Shown here: in pieces, positions 5,978 through 6,209 of the stretch
Position numbering within the stretch: the stretch's first letter is position 1
Layout: the number at the start of each line of letters is the position of its first letter
DNA from: Methylomarinum sp.
GTDB taxonomy: Bacteria; Pseudomonadota; Gammaproteobacteria; Methylococcales; Methylomonadaceae
Length of the DNA: 6,209 bases
Assembly: GCA_013139755.1 (NCBI GenBank)
Contig: WTAG01000021.1
Span: 1 to 6,209, forward strand
Direction of reading: 5' to 3'
Translations under genes and position numbers: made by a program
Notes under the pieces: generated by a model
Databases searched by the model: none
Told to the model about the DNA's origin: nothing
Seen by the model: the letters and a program-made list of their open reading frames with translations, nothing else

Positions 5978-6209
5978 TTATAACTTGGCATTCAACCAGC
6001 CAGGTTCTTCTTATACTTAGCTTATTGCGGTGAAAATAAGCCAGTCGCCTACCAGGTTTCGGACGTGAAACAGGCTGGTTAATTCATGGTTATCGGGCGC
6101 ACTAACGTGCGCCCGATAACGCGAAGCTCAGTAGAACTGTCCAGAACCACCGATTATCGAAAATCCGATAACCAGTAGCTCCAGACAGATATTTTTTAAG
6201 CATGTATCG
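5978..6209 (+). repeat. Structured repeat, copy 2 (cut by window edge)
   Basis: Direct repeat of 758-990, same strand, starting 168 bases after the stop codon of the small membrane-type gene. It keeps the arms 5994-6001/6073-6080 and the strong hairpin, and includes the left arm (6116-6131) of the long inverted repeat. The right arm, expected near 6237-6252, is outside the window. Together with copy 1 it brackets the whole CHAT unit. Confidence 0.9.
6089..6120 (+). repeat. Perfect 14-bp stem hairpin in repeat copy 2
   Basis: Identical in stem and TAAC loop to 869-900. As in copy 1, no T-run follows and its 3' arm overlaps the first bases of the long inverted-repeat arm. Confidence 0.85.

Overview
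The window reads like accessory DNA of an AT-rich bacterium. No core-metabolism gene, rRNA, tRNA, CRISPR array or transposase is visible. One very large CHAT-protease/STAND-ATPase/TPR protein, dispersed structured repeats and long, degenerate intergenic spacers suggest a large, repeat-rich genome, possibly a filamentous sulfur-oxidising gammaproteobacterium (Beggiatoa/Thiothrix type) or a cyanobacterium-like lineage. That placement is an inference from style, not from a marker gene.

Layout, left to right. 1-162 is a comparatively GC-rich stretch without a supportable gene. 163-294 is a degenerate repeat leader. 348-698 encodes a soluble 116-residue protein of unknown function. 758-1033 is a structured repeat (copy 1). 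1074-1298 is a second degenerate leader resembling the first. 1507-1640 is a structured 5' leader with a possible 26-codon upstream ORF. 1648-5370 encodes a 1240-residue CHAT-STAND-TPR protein. 5390-5809 encodes a 139-residue protein with a hydrophobic C-terminal region, 19 bases downstream on the same strand. 5978-6209 is copy 2 of the structured repeat, cut by the window edge.

The organisation is modular. Each coding unit is preceded by the same kind of degenerate leader and followed within about 60-170 bases by the same structured repeat, all in one orientation. This resembles an array of gene cassettes, with the repeat in the place an integron attC site would take. However, the repeat lacks several canonical attC features, so this is a hypothesis.

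The central two-gene unit looks like a stand-alone signalling or defence module. The TPR array would sense or scaffold, the STAND ATPase would switch or oligomerise using ATP, and the CHAT domain, with its His/Cys dyad intact, would cleave a target. The tightly coupled small membrane-type protein is the obvious candidate partner, substrate or effector. Catalytic and nucleotide-binding residues are visible in the sequence; the functional link between the two proteins is inferred from gene coupling only.
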